This document shows positions 1-11,100 of a stretch of 64,000 nucleotides of DNA, in pieces; position 1 is the stretch's first letter, and every line of letters begins with the position of its first letter. The notes beneath the pieces are model-generated. The model was not told the DNA's origin. It worked only from the letters and a program-made list of their open reading frames with translations, and searched no databases. Source of the stretch: Solanum dulcamara (lineage: Eukaryota > Streptophyta > Magnoliopsida > Solanales > Solanaceae); the NCBI RefSeq assembly GCF_947179165.1, contig NC_077239.1:30766134-30830133 (forward strand), read 5' to 3'. A program made the translations under genes and the position numbers.

Positions 1-380
1 TTAACGGGGACTTACACCACTGCTTGCTAGGTTTGATTAATAGAGCAGTGCCAGAATCGAACTATGATAAAATCTCGTATATTTAAATTGAGTCTGGTTC
101 TCTCATGATGCATGTATTATATAACTTAGATATCTGGCATAGATATGAGATTTCTAGTTGGGTATAGTCACGACTATGAGAAAATTAAAAATTAAAGACT
201 GAAAAAATAAAATACCTTGAATCGAATGATGTTTTGAACTTCAAACTTTATTTCTTCAAACTAGATATTTTACAAGAAAGGTTGTTACAACAGAGAGAGA
301 GGAGAGAAGGAAGTCTAAAAACTTCTACCTAGAAAATGAAAACAAAGGCCCTTTATATAGGAGGGCTAAGGAGACATAGA
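1..380 (-). promoter_or_regulatory. EPRV left arm: promoter, poly(A) signal and leader
   Basis: Read on the minus strand this is the viral intergenic region. A TATA box (CTATATAAAG) occupies 351-360 and an AATAAA poly(A) signal occupies 247-252, about 100 bases downstream. That spacing fits the terminal redundancy of a pararetroviral transcript. Positions 1-230 continue into leader sequence that the other copies lack. I looked for a tRNA-Met primer site (TGGTATCAGAGC) in the leader and found no clear match. Confidence 0.6.
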
Positions 381-550
381 GAATAAAAGTGGGTCCCTCA
401 TGTGGGTCCCTAGTACAGTATGTCTATTGTTAATATACAGTATTTCTATTGCTGATAAGAAAATTATTTTCTGCATTTTTGTCGGGCTTGGGATATATCA
501 TCTCATAGTTCGGTATGGTTTTAGCCATTTAAGGGTCCGCAGTGATTGCC

Positions 551-1977
551 TCATTCTACTTTACCTTTTCCTTTCAAAGCTGTCTTCAGGAAATCTTCCT
601 TGTCATGTAAGGAATCGAGTAATTCTTCCACCTTTTTGAGTTTAATCTCGGATAATATAGGCCTGAGTCCATCTAACTGGGCATCAGCGATATCATCGCT
701 TGCTTCACTTTTCATCGAGGTGTCAGATTTGTCATACTGGTTAAGAGTTTGAAGCAAATTTCTCTTAACCTCTTCAAGGTATTCATTAATCACTTCATGT
801 TTATGACCTTGTTGGACTAAAATTCTTCGGGAAATATGTTTGAATGAGTTATCAGCTACCAATTTATTTTGGGGTAGCTTTGTATAATCCTGGACTTTTG
901 CTCGAATACTGTCGATGAGCTCTTGTCCATAGGCTTGCTTGGTTTTCAGATCCTTTCTGGTTAATTTATCCCAAAAATTATTATAATATATGTGATATAA
1001 ATAAGGATTTTTTTCTTCTGGGGTATAGCCCACTTTCGGGAGCCATTTATTGATCCGTGGTATTAAAAACTCAATAGAAAAGTACATCTAGTGAATTTTA
1101 TCCAAGTTACAAACATGGTCAGAGAGGTATAACTCTGTGAGAAATTGGGAAACCTTTGTCCATTCCTTCTATAAGTTGAGGTATTCATACGGTAAAATCT
1201 TTACCATAGGTCCGGGGAATGTCCACCATCTAATAAACAAGTTCAAAATTGGTCAATCAAAATTTTTTGCACAAATCTTTATTAACCAAGTATGCTTGTG
1301 TTTATCATTATTATAATAAAAAACTTTGTTGAATGCTTGAATATAATCCAATTATGTCAAATTAATATTCATGTTATTAACACAAACCTGCCATTCATTC
1401 ATCGTGGAGATTCCCCACTCTTCAACAGATATAATCTATTTGTTGATTACTTTGGAGAAGTTATAAACATTCTCTTCTGTTGTAAAGTATTGAAATTCAG
1501 CACTTTTAGTTTTTATTAATATGGTTTCATAATATGTTCGAATCTTATATGACTCTCGTGGGAAATATAATCCCCATACCAAATACCTTTGGAAAATCTT
1601 CCACGGGTCTTCTTGCCTCTGAATATCAGAGTATTCTAGAAGAAATATAATTTCTTTTGTAGATCCTTCTTCATAATTCTTGTTTTCATCGATTTCTTTA
1701 AACATAGAGGCAAATGTATCTTTTTGCCTTTTGGATTCCAAATATAATTTTAATTGCTCATATAATAGACTATCTTCTGGAATATCTTCCAGACTGATCA
1801 AAGGAATATCTTCCTTTGGGGTGGATGAAGATGCTTCACCGACCTTGGGGTTTATCAAACTTCTGTTTCCCAATCACAAGACTGGAAAATTGCAAGATGA
1901 TGATGAATATGAGCCTATAATGACCTCTATGAAGGGGCTGATCTTTCCCTACCTCTAGCTCGATTATTATTCATCAT
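551..1977 (-). pseudogene. EPRV post-pol ORF, left arm (possible TAV/viroplasmin-position protein)
   Basis: This broken ORF follows the RNase H region. It begins at a tandem ATG (1972-1977) followed by an Asn/Arg/Gly-rich stretch. Open pieces are 1436-1873 (starting MGNRSLINPK) and 551-1087 (a charged, lysine-rich C-terminal half ending GKGKVE). They match the right-arm copy at 5681-7095, so the original gene was about 470 codons. Its position after pol and its size are like the transactivator/viroplasmin gene of caulimo- and solendoviruses, but I recognise no diagnostic motif, so function is not assigned. Stops and frameshifts lie between about 1880 and 1960 and between 1090 and 1430. Confidence 0.6.
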
Positions 1978-2029
1978 CTGATAATAGACCACGATAGGTC
2001 TGCCATTTCCGCAAATATTAAATTATGTT

Positions 2030-2243
2030 TAATGGAAGTCAAAAAATTGTCAATATCAAGATAATAAGGACCATCGTCATCCTCATAAGAATGGATAAAG
2101 AAGTGAAAGGGCTACATTTCTTCTCTTATAATTTCTTCAATTATGATATCCAAAATTATGGTCTGAATATCTTTCCTTAAAGGAATTGTCTTTAAGATGG
2201 TTATAAGTGTTTTATCATCAAAGAAGGCTGCAAAATGATGCAT
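2030..2243 (-). pseudogene. EPRV small acidic ORF between pol and post-pol ORF, left arm
   Basis: On the minus strand an ATG at 2243 starts two bases after the pol stop, as in the right arm, and opens a short acidic reading frame. Here it is interrupted by a TAG where the right-arm copy (5414-5629) has CAG. No known domain is recognised. Confidence 0.5.
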
Positions 2244-2245
2244 GA

Positions 2246-4365
2246 TTAATTGATTAAGTATTCCCTAGATAGAAATTTAGGTAGAGAATTATGAATTCTC
2301 TTTTTATACTGAATATCAAAATCAAATGGGGCAAATTGAGCCTTCCACCTAGCAAATATTAATTTGGAAGCATCATGCTTAAAATCTTTGTTAAACATAT
2401 ATTTGACTAATTGAGCGTTTGTCTTGATCAGGAACCATTGATTGTATAAATCATTCTGAAATTTCAAAACACATTTAACAATACATAACATTTCATAGGC
2501 CACCATTGCATATTTCCACCGGGCTTTAGTCCATTTACCTGAATAAAATCTTATAACAGATTCACATTTATCATTGGGGTTTACTTGTTTTAATATTCCA
2601 CCATAACTAATGTTTTATGCATCAGTTTTTATAATTTTTGGCCAAGCTGGTTAGCCAGTGTTAAAAAAGGTAACAATTTAACACGCTATTTAAGAAATTT
2701 AACTAATTAGTTAGAATATTAGTTCAAGGAGATTTATGATTCTTTTTTAACCGTTCATATAATGGGGATAAATCTCTTGATAGATTTTTATAAAAAAGAG
2801 AAATATAATTTAAGCTTTCCAAAAATCTTTGAAGCATAGTCCTATCTATTATAATATTAGAAAATTTAGAAGTAAAGTAAATTGATCTTTGAATAGGAGT
2901 GTTTTTTCCTTGACAAATATTATGTCCAAGAAATCGAACATCTGTTTGAAACAAACTCATTTTTAGATATAACCAAATCATTTAGTATAACAATTTTTTT
3001 GAAAATATCAAGATGCTTGATAAGAGTTTCAAAAGTTTTTGAGTATACCAAGATATCATCAATATAAACAATAATAAAATCCAGATAACAATTAAAGATA
3101 TCATTCATAATTTTTTGAAATTCAGACGGGGCATTTTTCAATCCAAAGGGCATTATGTTCCATTCATATTATCCAAAGGAAACATTAAATAAAAGCAGTT
3201 TTATAAGTATGCTCTTTGAAAATTAGAATTTGCCAATAACCTAATTTTAAATCAAATTTTAAAAATATATTGGCATCATATAATCTTGATAACAAATCTC
3301 TTTTATTTGGAATAGGATACCTAATCCATTGCAAAAATTTATTTAACGGTTTATAATTTATCACCAATCTAGGAATACCACGTTCTTTCTCTGCTGCATT
3401 ATTAACATAAAAATCAGTACATGACCATGGCGATTTTGATGATTTTATTAAACTCTTTTGTAAAAGATTATCAATCTCTTTTTTTACAAAATTTCACTAA
3501 CTCATCAATAATTTGACAGGGACGTGATTTAGTGTGAATTTCATTTTCACAGAAAAAATTTCATATGGAAGAGTTATAATATGCTTTTTTCTCTTTCAAA
3601 AAGTACTGGGATGATCGACACAAATATCAATGGCCAATTATTCAGAAATTAATTTAATTTTTTCCTATACTTTAGCAGGTCTTAATGTATCAAAAATATT
3701 CATATTGTATATTTTCAGCTGTAAAGAATCAACATGATTTGTTTCATATTAATTAAAGCATTTATATCTCTAGTAACTAGTTTAGTTATGAATGAAAAGA
3801 ATATCTCCTTATTTTTATAACTAGCAGCAAAATCCTTTTGCATCTATTTTTAAGAAAGGATATATCTTATTAATGAAATGGGTTCCAAGTATAATTGGAG
3901 GATGCATTTGATCCTTTAAGAATAAAAAGAAATGACGAATGCAGACTTTATTCTGACAAATATGAGTGTTAGATAATTTATACTTTATATCTAAAGTATG
4001 CCCAGATGCTGATTTAATCGCATGGGTAGTTTTTTCAAAATATCTTGAAGGAATTACTCCTTCTTGAATACTGCTAACATCTTCCCCGCTATCATTCATG
4101 GCAGTGTTAGTGATAGAAATTCGTTATTAATTAAAATGGTGCATTTAATATACTAACGATGAACAGTTACAATCTGTAACATTCCTAAAAATGAATTTTG
4201 TTTAGAAGAAGAATCACTAATTTCTTCTTCCTGGGTTAAGACATCAACCTTATCTTTCCCTCTATCAGTGGGGAGTGATAATTCGGAATCGTCTTTGTTA
4301 TCATTATTTTCTAATGATAAATTCTGTGATCATGAATCATCTGAGATTGAGTGTTGAATTCGAGA
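2246..4365 (-). pseudogene. EPRV pol, left arm: acidic region, protease, RT, RNase H (broken)
   Basis: Read from high to low coordinate. An acidic Ser/Glu-rich stretch lies at about 4365-4110. An aspartic protease lies at 4099-3821, with the active-site triplet DSG near its start and a later IILGTHFI segment typical of retroviral-type proteases. RT follows at about 3490-2990, with VINYKPLNKF and then the polymerase box YIDDILVYS at about 3045-3070. RNase H and the pol end are at about 2640-2246, ending LSREYL. At least three frame changes separate 3185-3367, 2920-3153 and 2724-2981. Compared with the right arm this copy is longer upstream but more damaged. No integrase follows RNase H. Confidence 0.8.
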
Positions 4366-4369
4366 GTTG

Positions 4370-5411
4370 CTTATCTGATGTCAATATACTTTCAAAATTT
4401 AATTTAAAATCAGGCTAATTGCAAATTCAGATTTTTAAAGAGCATACTTAAAGAACTGCTTTTAATATTCCCTTTGGGTAATATGAATAGAACGTAATGC
4501 CTTCTGGATTTAAAAATGCCCCATCTGAATTTCAAAAAATTATCAATGATATCTTTAATCCTTATCTGGATTTTATCATTGTTTATATTGATGATATCTT
4601 GGTATACTCAAAGACTTTTGAAACACATATCAAGCATCTTGATATTTTTAAAAATATTGTTATACAAAATGGTTTGATTATATCTAAATCCAAAATGAGA
4701 TTGTTTCAAACAGATGTTCGAATTCTTGGACATAATATTTGTCAAGGAAAAATCACTCTTATTCAAAGATCAATTGACTTTCCTTTTAAATTTTCTAATA
4801 TTATAATAGATAGGACTATGCTTCAAAGATTTTTGGGAATATTAAATTATATTTCTCCTTTTTATAAAAATCTATCAAGGGATATATCTCCATTATATGA
4901 ACGGTTAAAAAATAATCATAAATCTCCTTGGACGGATAGTCTAACTGAATTAGTTAAATCGGTTAAACAGCGTGTTAAATCGTTACCTTGTTTAACACAG
5001 GCTAACCCAGCTTGGCCAAAAATTATAGAAACTGTTGCACCAAACATTGGTTATGGTGGGATATTAAAACAAGTAAATCCCAATAATAAATGTGAATATC
5101 TTATAAGATTTCATTTAGGTAAATAGACTGAAGCACAACAGAAATATGCAACGGTGGCCCATGAAATGTTATGTATTGTTAAATGCGTTTTGAAATTTCA
5201 GGATGATTTATACAACCAAAGATTCCTGATCAAGACAGACGCTCAATCAGTCAAATATATGTTTAATAAAGATTTAAAGCATGATGCCTCCATATTAATA
5301 TTTTCTAGGTGGCAGGCTCAATTGGCCCAATTTGATTTTGATATTCAGTATAAAAAAGGATTTGATAATTCTCTACTTGACTTCCTATCTAGGGAATACT
5401 TAACTAATTAA
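4370..5411 (+). pseudogene. EPRV pol, right arm: RT to RNase H
   Basis: The fragment starts abruptly inside RT, at a segment matching left-arm positions about 3275-3290, so the 5' part of pol is missing. RT box YIDDILVYS is at about 4587-4613. The connection-type segment (ERLKNNHKSPW) and RNase H follow, ending LSREYLTN at 5411. From 4497 to 5411 the frame is open apart from one TAG at 5124-5126; another TAG at 4488-4490 lies just upstream. Both replace a codon read as Trp in this family. It is the least damaged pol copy of the locus, but it cannot be functional because its N-terminal half is absent. Confidence 0.8.
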
Positions 5412-5413
5412 TC

Positions 5414-5629
5414 ATGCATCATTTTGCAGTCTTCTTTGATGATAAAACACTTATAACCATCTTAAAGACAATTCCTTTAGGGGAAGATATTCATACCGTA
5501 ATTCTGGATATCGTAATTGAAGAAATTATAAGAGAAGAAATGCAGTCCTTTCACTCCTCTATCCATTCTTATGAGGATGATGATTTTCATTATTATCTTG
5601 ATATTGACGATTTCTTTGACTTTTATTAA
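5414..5629 (+). CDS. EPRV small acidic ORF between pol and post-pol ORF, right arm
   Basis: This is an uninterrupted 71-codon frame. Its ATG lies two bases after the pol stop codon, a stop-restart spacing seen between genes of polycistronic plant pararetroviruses. The product is acidic, rich in Asp, Glu and aromatic residues towards the end (DDDFHYYLDIDDFFDFY), with no recognised domain. The same frame is present but broken in the left arm. It may be a small viral protein or simply an eroded piece of pol or the next gene; no function is claimed. Confidence 0.45.
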   Translation: MHHFAVFFDDKTLITILKTIPLGEDIHTVILDIVIEEIIREEMQSFHSSIHSYEDDDFHYYLDIDDFFDFY

Positions 5630-5680
5630 ACATAATTTAATATTTACAGAAATGGCAGACCCACCGTGGTCTATTATCAG

Positions 5681-7095
5681 ATGACAAATAATAATCGAGC
5701 TAGAGGTAGGGGATGATCATCCTCTTCACAGAGGTCAGTATATGGCTCATCTTCATCATCATCTAGCAATTTTCGAGTCTTACTATTGGGAAACATAAGT
5801 TTGATAAACTCCAAGGTCTGTGAAGCATCTTCATCCACCCCAAAGGAAAATATTCCTTTGATCAATCTGGAAGATATTCCAGAAGACAGTCCATTATATG
5901 GGAAATTAAAAACATATTTGGAATCCAAAATGCAAAAAGATACTATTGCCTCTATGGTAAAAAAAAATAATGAAAACAAGAATTATGAAGAAGGATCTAC
6001 AAAAAAAATTATATTTCTTCTAGAAAACTCTGATATTCAGAGGCAAGATGACCCGTGGAAGATTTTCAGAGGTATTTGGTACGAGGATTATATTTCCCAG
6101 GAGAGTCATATAAGATTCGAACATATTATGAAGCAATATTAATAAAAACTAGAAGTGCTGACTTTCAATACTTCACAACAGAAGAGGATGTTTATAACTT
6201 CTCCAAATTAATCATCAAACAAATTATATCTGTTGAAGAGTGGGGAATCTCCATATTGAATGAACGATAGGTTTGTGTTAATAACGTGAACATTAATTTG
6301 ACATACTGGGATTATATCCAAGCATTCAATAAAGTTTTTATTATAATAATGATAAAACAAGAATACTTGGTTCATAAAGATTTGTGCAAAAATTTTCAAT
6401 TGACCAATTCCGAACTGGTTTATCAGATGGTGGACATTCCACGGACCTACAGTAAATATTTTACCGTATGAATACCTCAACTTATATAAGGAATGGACGA
6501 AGGTTTCCCCATTTCTCACAGAGTTATACCTGTCTGACCATGTTTGTAACTTGGATAAAATTGACCAGATGTACTTGTTTATTGAATTTTTAATACCATG
6601 GATTCATAAATGGCTCCCGAAAGTGGGTTATACCCCAGAAGAAAAAAATTCATGATTATATCGCATATATTATAACAATTTTGGAGATAAATTAACCATA
6701 AAGGATCCCAAAACCAAGCAAGCCTATCGCCAAGAGCTCATCGACAGTATTCGAGCAAAACTTCAGGTTTATACGGAGCTACCCCAAAAGAAATTAGTAG
6801 CTGATAACTCAGTCAAATATATTGCCAGAAGAATTTTGGTCCAACAAAGTGATAAGCATAAAATGATTAATGAATACCTTGAAGGGTTAAGAGAAATTTG
6901 CTTCAAACTCTTAACCAGTATGACAAATCTGACACCTCAATAAAAAGTAAAGCAAGCGATGATATCCCTGATGCCCAGTTAGGGCCTATATTATCCGAGA
7001 TTGAACCCAAAAAGGTGGAAGAATTCCTCGAGTCCTTACACGATAAGGAAGATTTCCTAAAAATAGCTATCAAGGGAAAAGGCAAAGCAGAATGA
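5681..7095 (+). pseudogene. EPRV post-pol ORF, right arm
   Basis: The ATG at 5681 is chosen because the frame gives the Asn/Arg/Gly-rich start also seen in the left arm. A TGA interrupts it within the first 15 codons. A serine run follows, then the block starting MGNISLINSK (5786), a frameshift between about 6055 and 6142, a TAG at 6268-6270, another break near 6470, and a lysine-rich C-terminus ending GKGKAE at 7095. Total length is about 470 codons. The role is unknown; position suggests the transactivator/viroplasmin slot of caulimo-like viruses. Confidence 0.6.
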
Positions 7096-7099
7096 GGTG

Positions 7100-7447
7100 A
7101 TCACTGCGGACCCTTAAACGGCTAAAAAGATACCAAGCTATGAAAGGATATATCCTAAGCTCGACAAAAATACAGAAAATAATTTTATTATTAGCAGTAG
7201 AAATAGTGTATATTAACAGTAGATATAATATTCTAGGGACCCACATCAGGGACCCACTTTTATTCTCTATGTCTCATTGGCCCTACGATATAAAGGGGCT
7301 TTATTTTCATTTTCTAGGCAGAAGTTTTTAGACTTCCTTCTGTCCTCTCTTTCTCTCTCTTGTACACAAACTTCCTTGTAAAATATCTAGTTTGAAGAAA
7401 TAAAGTTTGAAGTTCGAAACAGCCTTCGGTGCAAGGTATTTCATTTT
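7100..7447 (+). promoter_or_regulatory. EPRV right arm: promoter and poly(A) region
   Basis: A TATA box (CGATATAAAG) lies at 7286-7295 and AATAAA at 7399-7404, with a TC-rich stretch (about 7340-7362) between them. The arrangement matches the left arm and the third fragment. The fragment ends at 7447, where the sequence folds back on itself. Confidence 0.6.
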
Positions 7448-7460
7448 TTCCCATCATTAC

Positions 7461-7931
7461 AAAATGAAATACCTTGCACTGAAGGCTGTTCCAAACTTCA
7501 AACTTTATTTATTGAAGCTTTATATATTACAAAGAAAATGTATACAAGAGAGAGAGAGGAGAGAAGGAAGCCTAAAAACTTCTGCCTAGAAAATAAAAAT
7601 AAAGGCCCTTTATATAGGAGGGCTAAGGAGATAGAGAATAAAAGTGGGTCGCTTATGTGGGTCTCTAGTACAATATATCTACTGTTAATATACAGTGTTT
7701 CTACTGCTGATAAGAAAATTACCTTCTGCATTTTTGTCGAGCTTAGGATATATCTTTTCATAGCTTGATATCTTTTTAGCCGTTTAAGGGTGATCAATGA
7801 TTGTCTCATTCAGCTTTTCCCTTACCTTTGATAGTTGCTTCAGGAAATCTTCCTTTTCATGTAAGGACTCGATGAATTCTTCCATCTTTTCGAGTTCAAT
7901 TTTGGATAATATAGGCCTGAGTCCATCTGAC
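7461..7931 (-). pseudogene. EPRV third fragment: promoter region plus 3' end of post-pol ORF
   Basis: On the minus strand this repeats the last ~150 codons of the post-pol ORF (about 7931-7790) and the promoter/poly(A) region, with a TATA box at 7608-7617 and a poly(A) signal at 7504-7509. It is the mirror image of about 6980-7447, with only 13 bases (7448-7460) between the arms, so the pair forms a near-perfect foldback of roughly 0.45-kb arms. Confidence 0.7.
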
Positions 7932-8010
7932 TATAGTAAATATTTTACCATATGAATACCTCAATTTATATAAAAATGGATGAAGATTTCCCCATTTCTC
8001 AAAGAGTTAT
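7932..8010 (+). pseudogene. EPRV fourth fragment (internal piece of post-pol ORF)
   Basis: About 80 bases matching 6450-6525 of the right arm are joined directly to the end of the inverted third fragment. This marks a further rearrangement breakpoint at the edge of the viral locus. Confidence 0.65.
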
Positions 8011-8157
8011 AGCTTGAGTTCTGGGTTAGCTTGCCCGACACGAGCAGGTACCTGTAGGCCTGGCGAAGCTTGGGGGCCTAGCCTTCTAATTTTTTTGCGC
8101 CCTTGGGTTCCTTTCTATCATTGGACTTTTGAGGAAGAAAGTTCTTTTAGTAGTGGA
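8011..8157 (+). other. 3' internal tail and polypurine tract of gypsy element W
   Basis: The end of this stretch (from about 8127) matches the sequence just before T's right LTR (34021-34056), including the purine-rich run ending AGTAGTGGA that precedes a 3' LTR. The first ~100 bases are unassigned and may be a captured or rearranged piece. The rest of W's internal region is missing, replaced by the EPRV locus. Confidence 0.55.
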
Positions 8158-11100
8158 TGTTGTAATGACCCTCCAAAACATTTTCATCCTTTTTGATTTT
8201 TTTCAACATTTAGAACTTTCGTATAACAACTCCAAGCCATTTGTGACTTGCTAGCACTGACAGTTCGAACGCCTGTTCATTCATTTGGGTTTTATGCCCA
8301 TTTCCCTATTTTAGAGATATTGGAGTTTGAATGGTTGACTTCGGTCAAAACACCAGCAAAATGACCTCAAAATGAAATATTTATGGTTTCATCAGCTCTG
8401 AAATAGTCAAATTAGACTAGTAGCATGGTCAGCATGAATATCAGCATAATCGGTGAGAGTTTAGGGCCACTTCGTGCTTTAGTCTTTGAAATTTAGCCTA
8501 AGGTTGAAATTCCATCACCACGGTTAGCTCCAGAATGTTGAGTTTGGTCTAGAATGATCTTTCATTTGTCTCTCGAGGCTTCCGAGCCCTTTTGTGAATT
8601 TTGGTTTAATTTGGTTCTTGGGTGTGGGACCCACTTTTCATCTCAACGACCTTGGTTGGAAATTTTGAATACACCATTGAGTCCAGAACATGGAATCTCA
8701 TGGGTAACATAGTCTGTTTGTGCGCACGGGATTCTGAATGAATCCCGAGCACCTCGTTAGAGACTTTGGACTTTACTAAAAACTGATGTTGCAGCAAATC
8801 TAGTGCTAGCCCATTTTCCCTTCGTGTTCCCACCACTGGGGCTGCGTTCGTGGAATCCTGGGTCCTTTCTCTTCGCATTCACAGATATGGTGTCGCTTTC
8901 GTGGAGGCCTAAGGCATTAGCCTCCGCTTTTGCGAGGCATCTGCTGCATTCGTGGAGCTTTGAGAGCTCAGCGTCCACATTTGCGAACCTTTTTCTTCGC
9001 ATTCACGGAGAGAAATTCACTGGTCTTATAATTAAGACCAGTGACGCAAACCAACCTCGGCCTCCATTTTCTTTCTTCAATTTTGGGAGCTAGGGAGCTC
9101 CATTTTTGGTGAAATCAAGTCTGGTTGGTTTGTATTGATCACGGATACGTGTTGTCTTATTCGAGGGAGTATGCATGGCGATAGATTTAGGTAATTTCCG
9201 CCCTAAAGAAGCTACCCTACCTTAGTTTAAGTCTTAATGGATTTTGAAATATTGGGCTTATTTAGGTCATTTTGAGCATCGATTTGTGCCCTATTTTGGG
9301 GTACAAGCTCAATAATGTGTTTAGAACCTTTTTACGGAGTCTTTTTTGGAATTTCGATTATGGGTCGCATAATCCTATTTTTGACCCAATTTTGGGTCCA
9401 TCTCCGAAAAATGTAATTTGTGTCAAAACATTTGTATTGACGAGGTGATCAATATTTTGATAGTGTGGAGGCATTTGGGGTCATTTTTGGAGAAAAAACC
9501 AATCGAGAAGTAGACTTGGAGTGCGCGTGTTCGGCTTCGAGGTAGACTACAGTCTTCTTTCTTTTGATTGAGCTTCATAAGGTGTCATTTAGTATAAATA
9601 GCTTCTAGTTTGAATTGTATGTGTCAGATTAGGATCAATTCCTAGTTTTTTTTCCCGATGTGATCCTTAGGCTAGGTTGTTTTATGAGACTTCTAGTCTA
9701 GTGGTTAAGACTATAGATTATGCCTTAGATTGGCCATGATTATCCTATTTTAGGGGGCTTGTTCAATATTTATGGTGGTTGGTGGATTTGCAGCTTAGCA
9801 TTGATTTTGTGATGAAACTTGGTTGATGTAGCCGTTTGTTAAAATTTATGAGACTTACTATCCTTCACTATTATAGAACCTATCTTGAAGCCTTAGTGTA
9901 GTGATTTCCACCCGTTTAGGCTTGTGAGCTGTTGTTAGATTCCCTTTCTGGATTCAAAGATAGAATCCCCTAGTCTCTCTTTTTGTAATTTGGCGGGGAT
10001 AGATGTTGTTGAAATCTCAAGGTTGTATTCCTAGTTGGATCTAGAGGTATTGATTGACTAGCTGAGTATCTGTTTTCTTTTTTCATCCTCATTGTTACCC
10101 AGTTAGGGTTGAGTTTCCTTTTGGTCCTTGTGATTGAGTTAGAGGAGTAGAGTTGAGATTTAAGCCTTGGTTTGAGGTCAGTTGCATATGTTCATCATGT
10201 TTATATGCCCTAAATGGTAAGGTGCTTGTGGCGTCATTATTGTATATGATTGTACGTGTTGTTTGGGTGCTGGTGAGGGCATGCATTGCATCAGATCATT
10301 GTTTTCTCATGGATGTAGTCAACCCTAGTGCATGCATTGGTTCTTGGCATTGATTTGAGAAAGCTAGGTTGTAACCCAAACTATTATATACTGATTTTCC
10401 AATGGAGGGTCATACTACCTTTATTACTACTATATTTAGTAGACTAGAGGCATCGAAGATGCGATTATTTTATGATATTGATTCTAGGAATCATGGATGC
10501 ACTTATTTTATTATACTGGCCTGATCATAGAGATTTTTGACCCTTTCTATATTGATTTGACTTTTTATCTCCGCTCACTATGATGGAGTTTACTTTGATG
10601 ATCAGATATACTGATTGATATCTATATTAATATAAGACCTGGATTGGGACCAGGCAGGTATATAAGGGCTTTTCTGAGCCCCCCATGGCAATCCCAGAGA
10701 GGTGCATAGGTCCTACTTCCTGGCTGGGAGTAGAAGTAGGTGTATATATCTTTATATGAGGCACTTAGCATTAATGGTACTACTGGTTTTACTGCATGAC
10801 TTTCATTCATATATGAATTGCTTATCGCCAGCATAGTTGTTCGTACCTATCAATAGTATGGGATGTCATGCGGGTTTACCTGTTTGTGACTGAATTTCCT
10901 GGGCAAATAGGAGCTCACAAGGTATTGTCTTACTATTTACGAACTTGTGGCGGTATAAAGGGTGGTCTCTTATTTGAAGGTAGTTACTGCCCTTGTTCTT
11001 ATTTATCTAACTTTTTGTACAAGGATTTAGCTGATATCTGTGTCTATTTCTATTAGTAGGTTGTCAGTTATTTGTCCCCCTTCATAGTGTGTCATTGTGT

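Larger units (their letters stand above)
1..8010. mobile_element. Endogenous pararetrovirus (Caulimoviridae-like) rearranged locus
   Basis: Four viral fragments in alternating orientation lie side by side: minus 1 to about 4370, plus about 4370 to 7447, minus 7461 to about 7931, plus about 7932 to 8010. The gene order read from the fragments is acidic region, aspartic protease, reverse transcriptase, RNase H, small ORF, a post-pol ORF of about 470 codons, then promoter and poly(A) signal. There is no integrase and no LTR pair, which separates it from Ty3-gypsy elements. The protease-RT-RNase H order with a large ORF downstream of pol resembles caulimoviruses and solendoviruses such as those endogenous in Nicotiana and tomato; that assignment rests on layout and family resemblance only. 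All genes carry stops and frameshifts. The left end runs off the window. Confidence 0.85.

Noticed and set aside
10..60. Possible tRNA or primer-binding site near the window start (GTTCGATTCTGGCACTGC on the minus strand)
   Set aside because: It resembles a T-loop fragment (GTTCGATTC), but no acceptor stem, D-arm or anticodon arm can be folded around it, and it does not match the tRNA-Met primer site.
400..752. Plus-strand ORFs over the left viral arm
   Set aside because: They are antisense shadows of the viral post-pol ORF and promoter region; only the minus-strand frames match the second viral copy.
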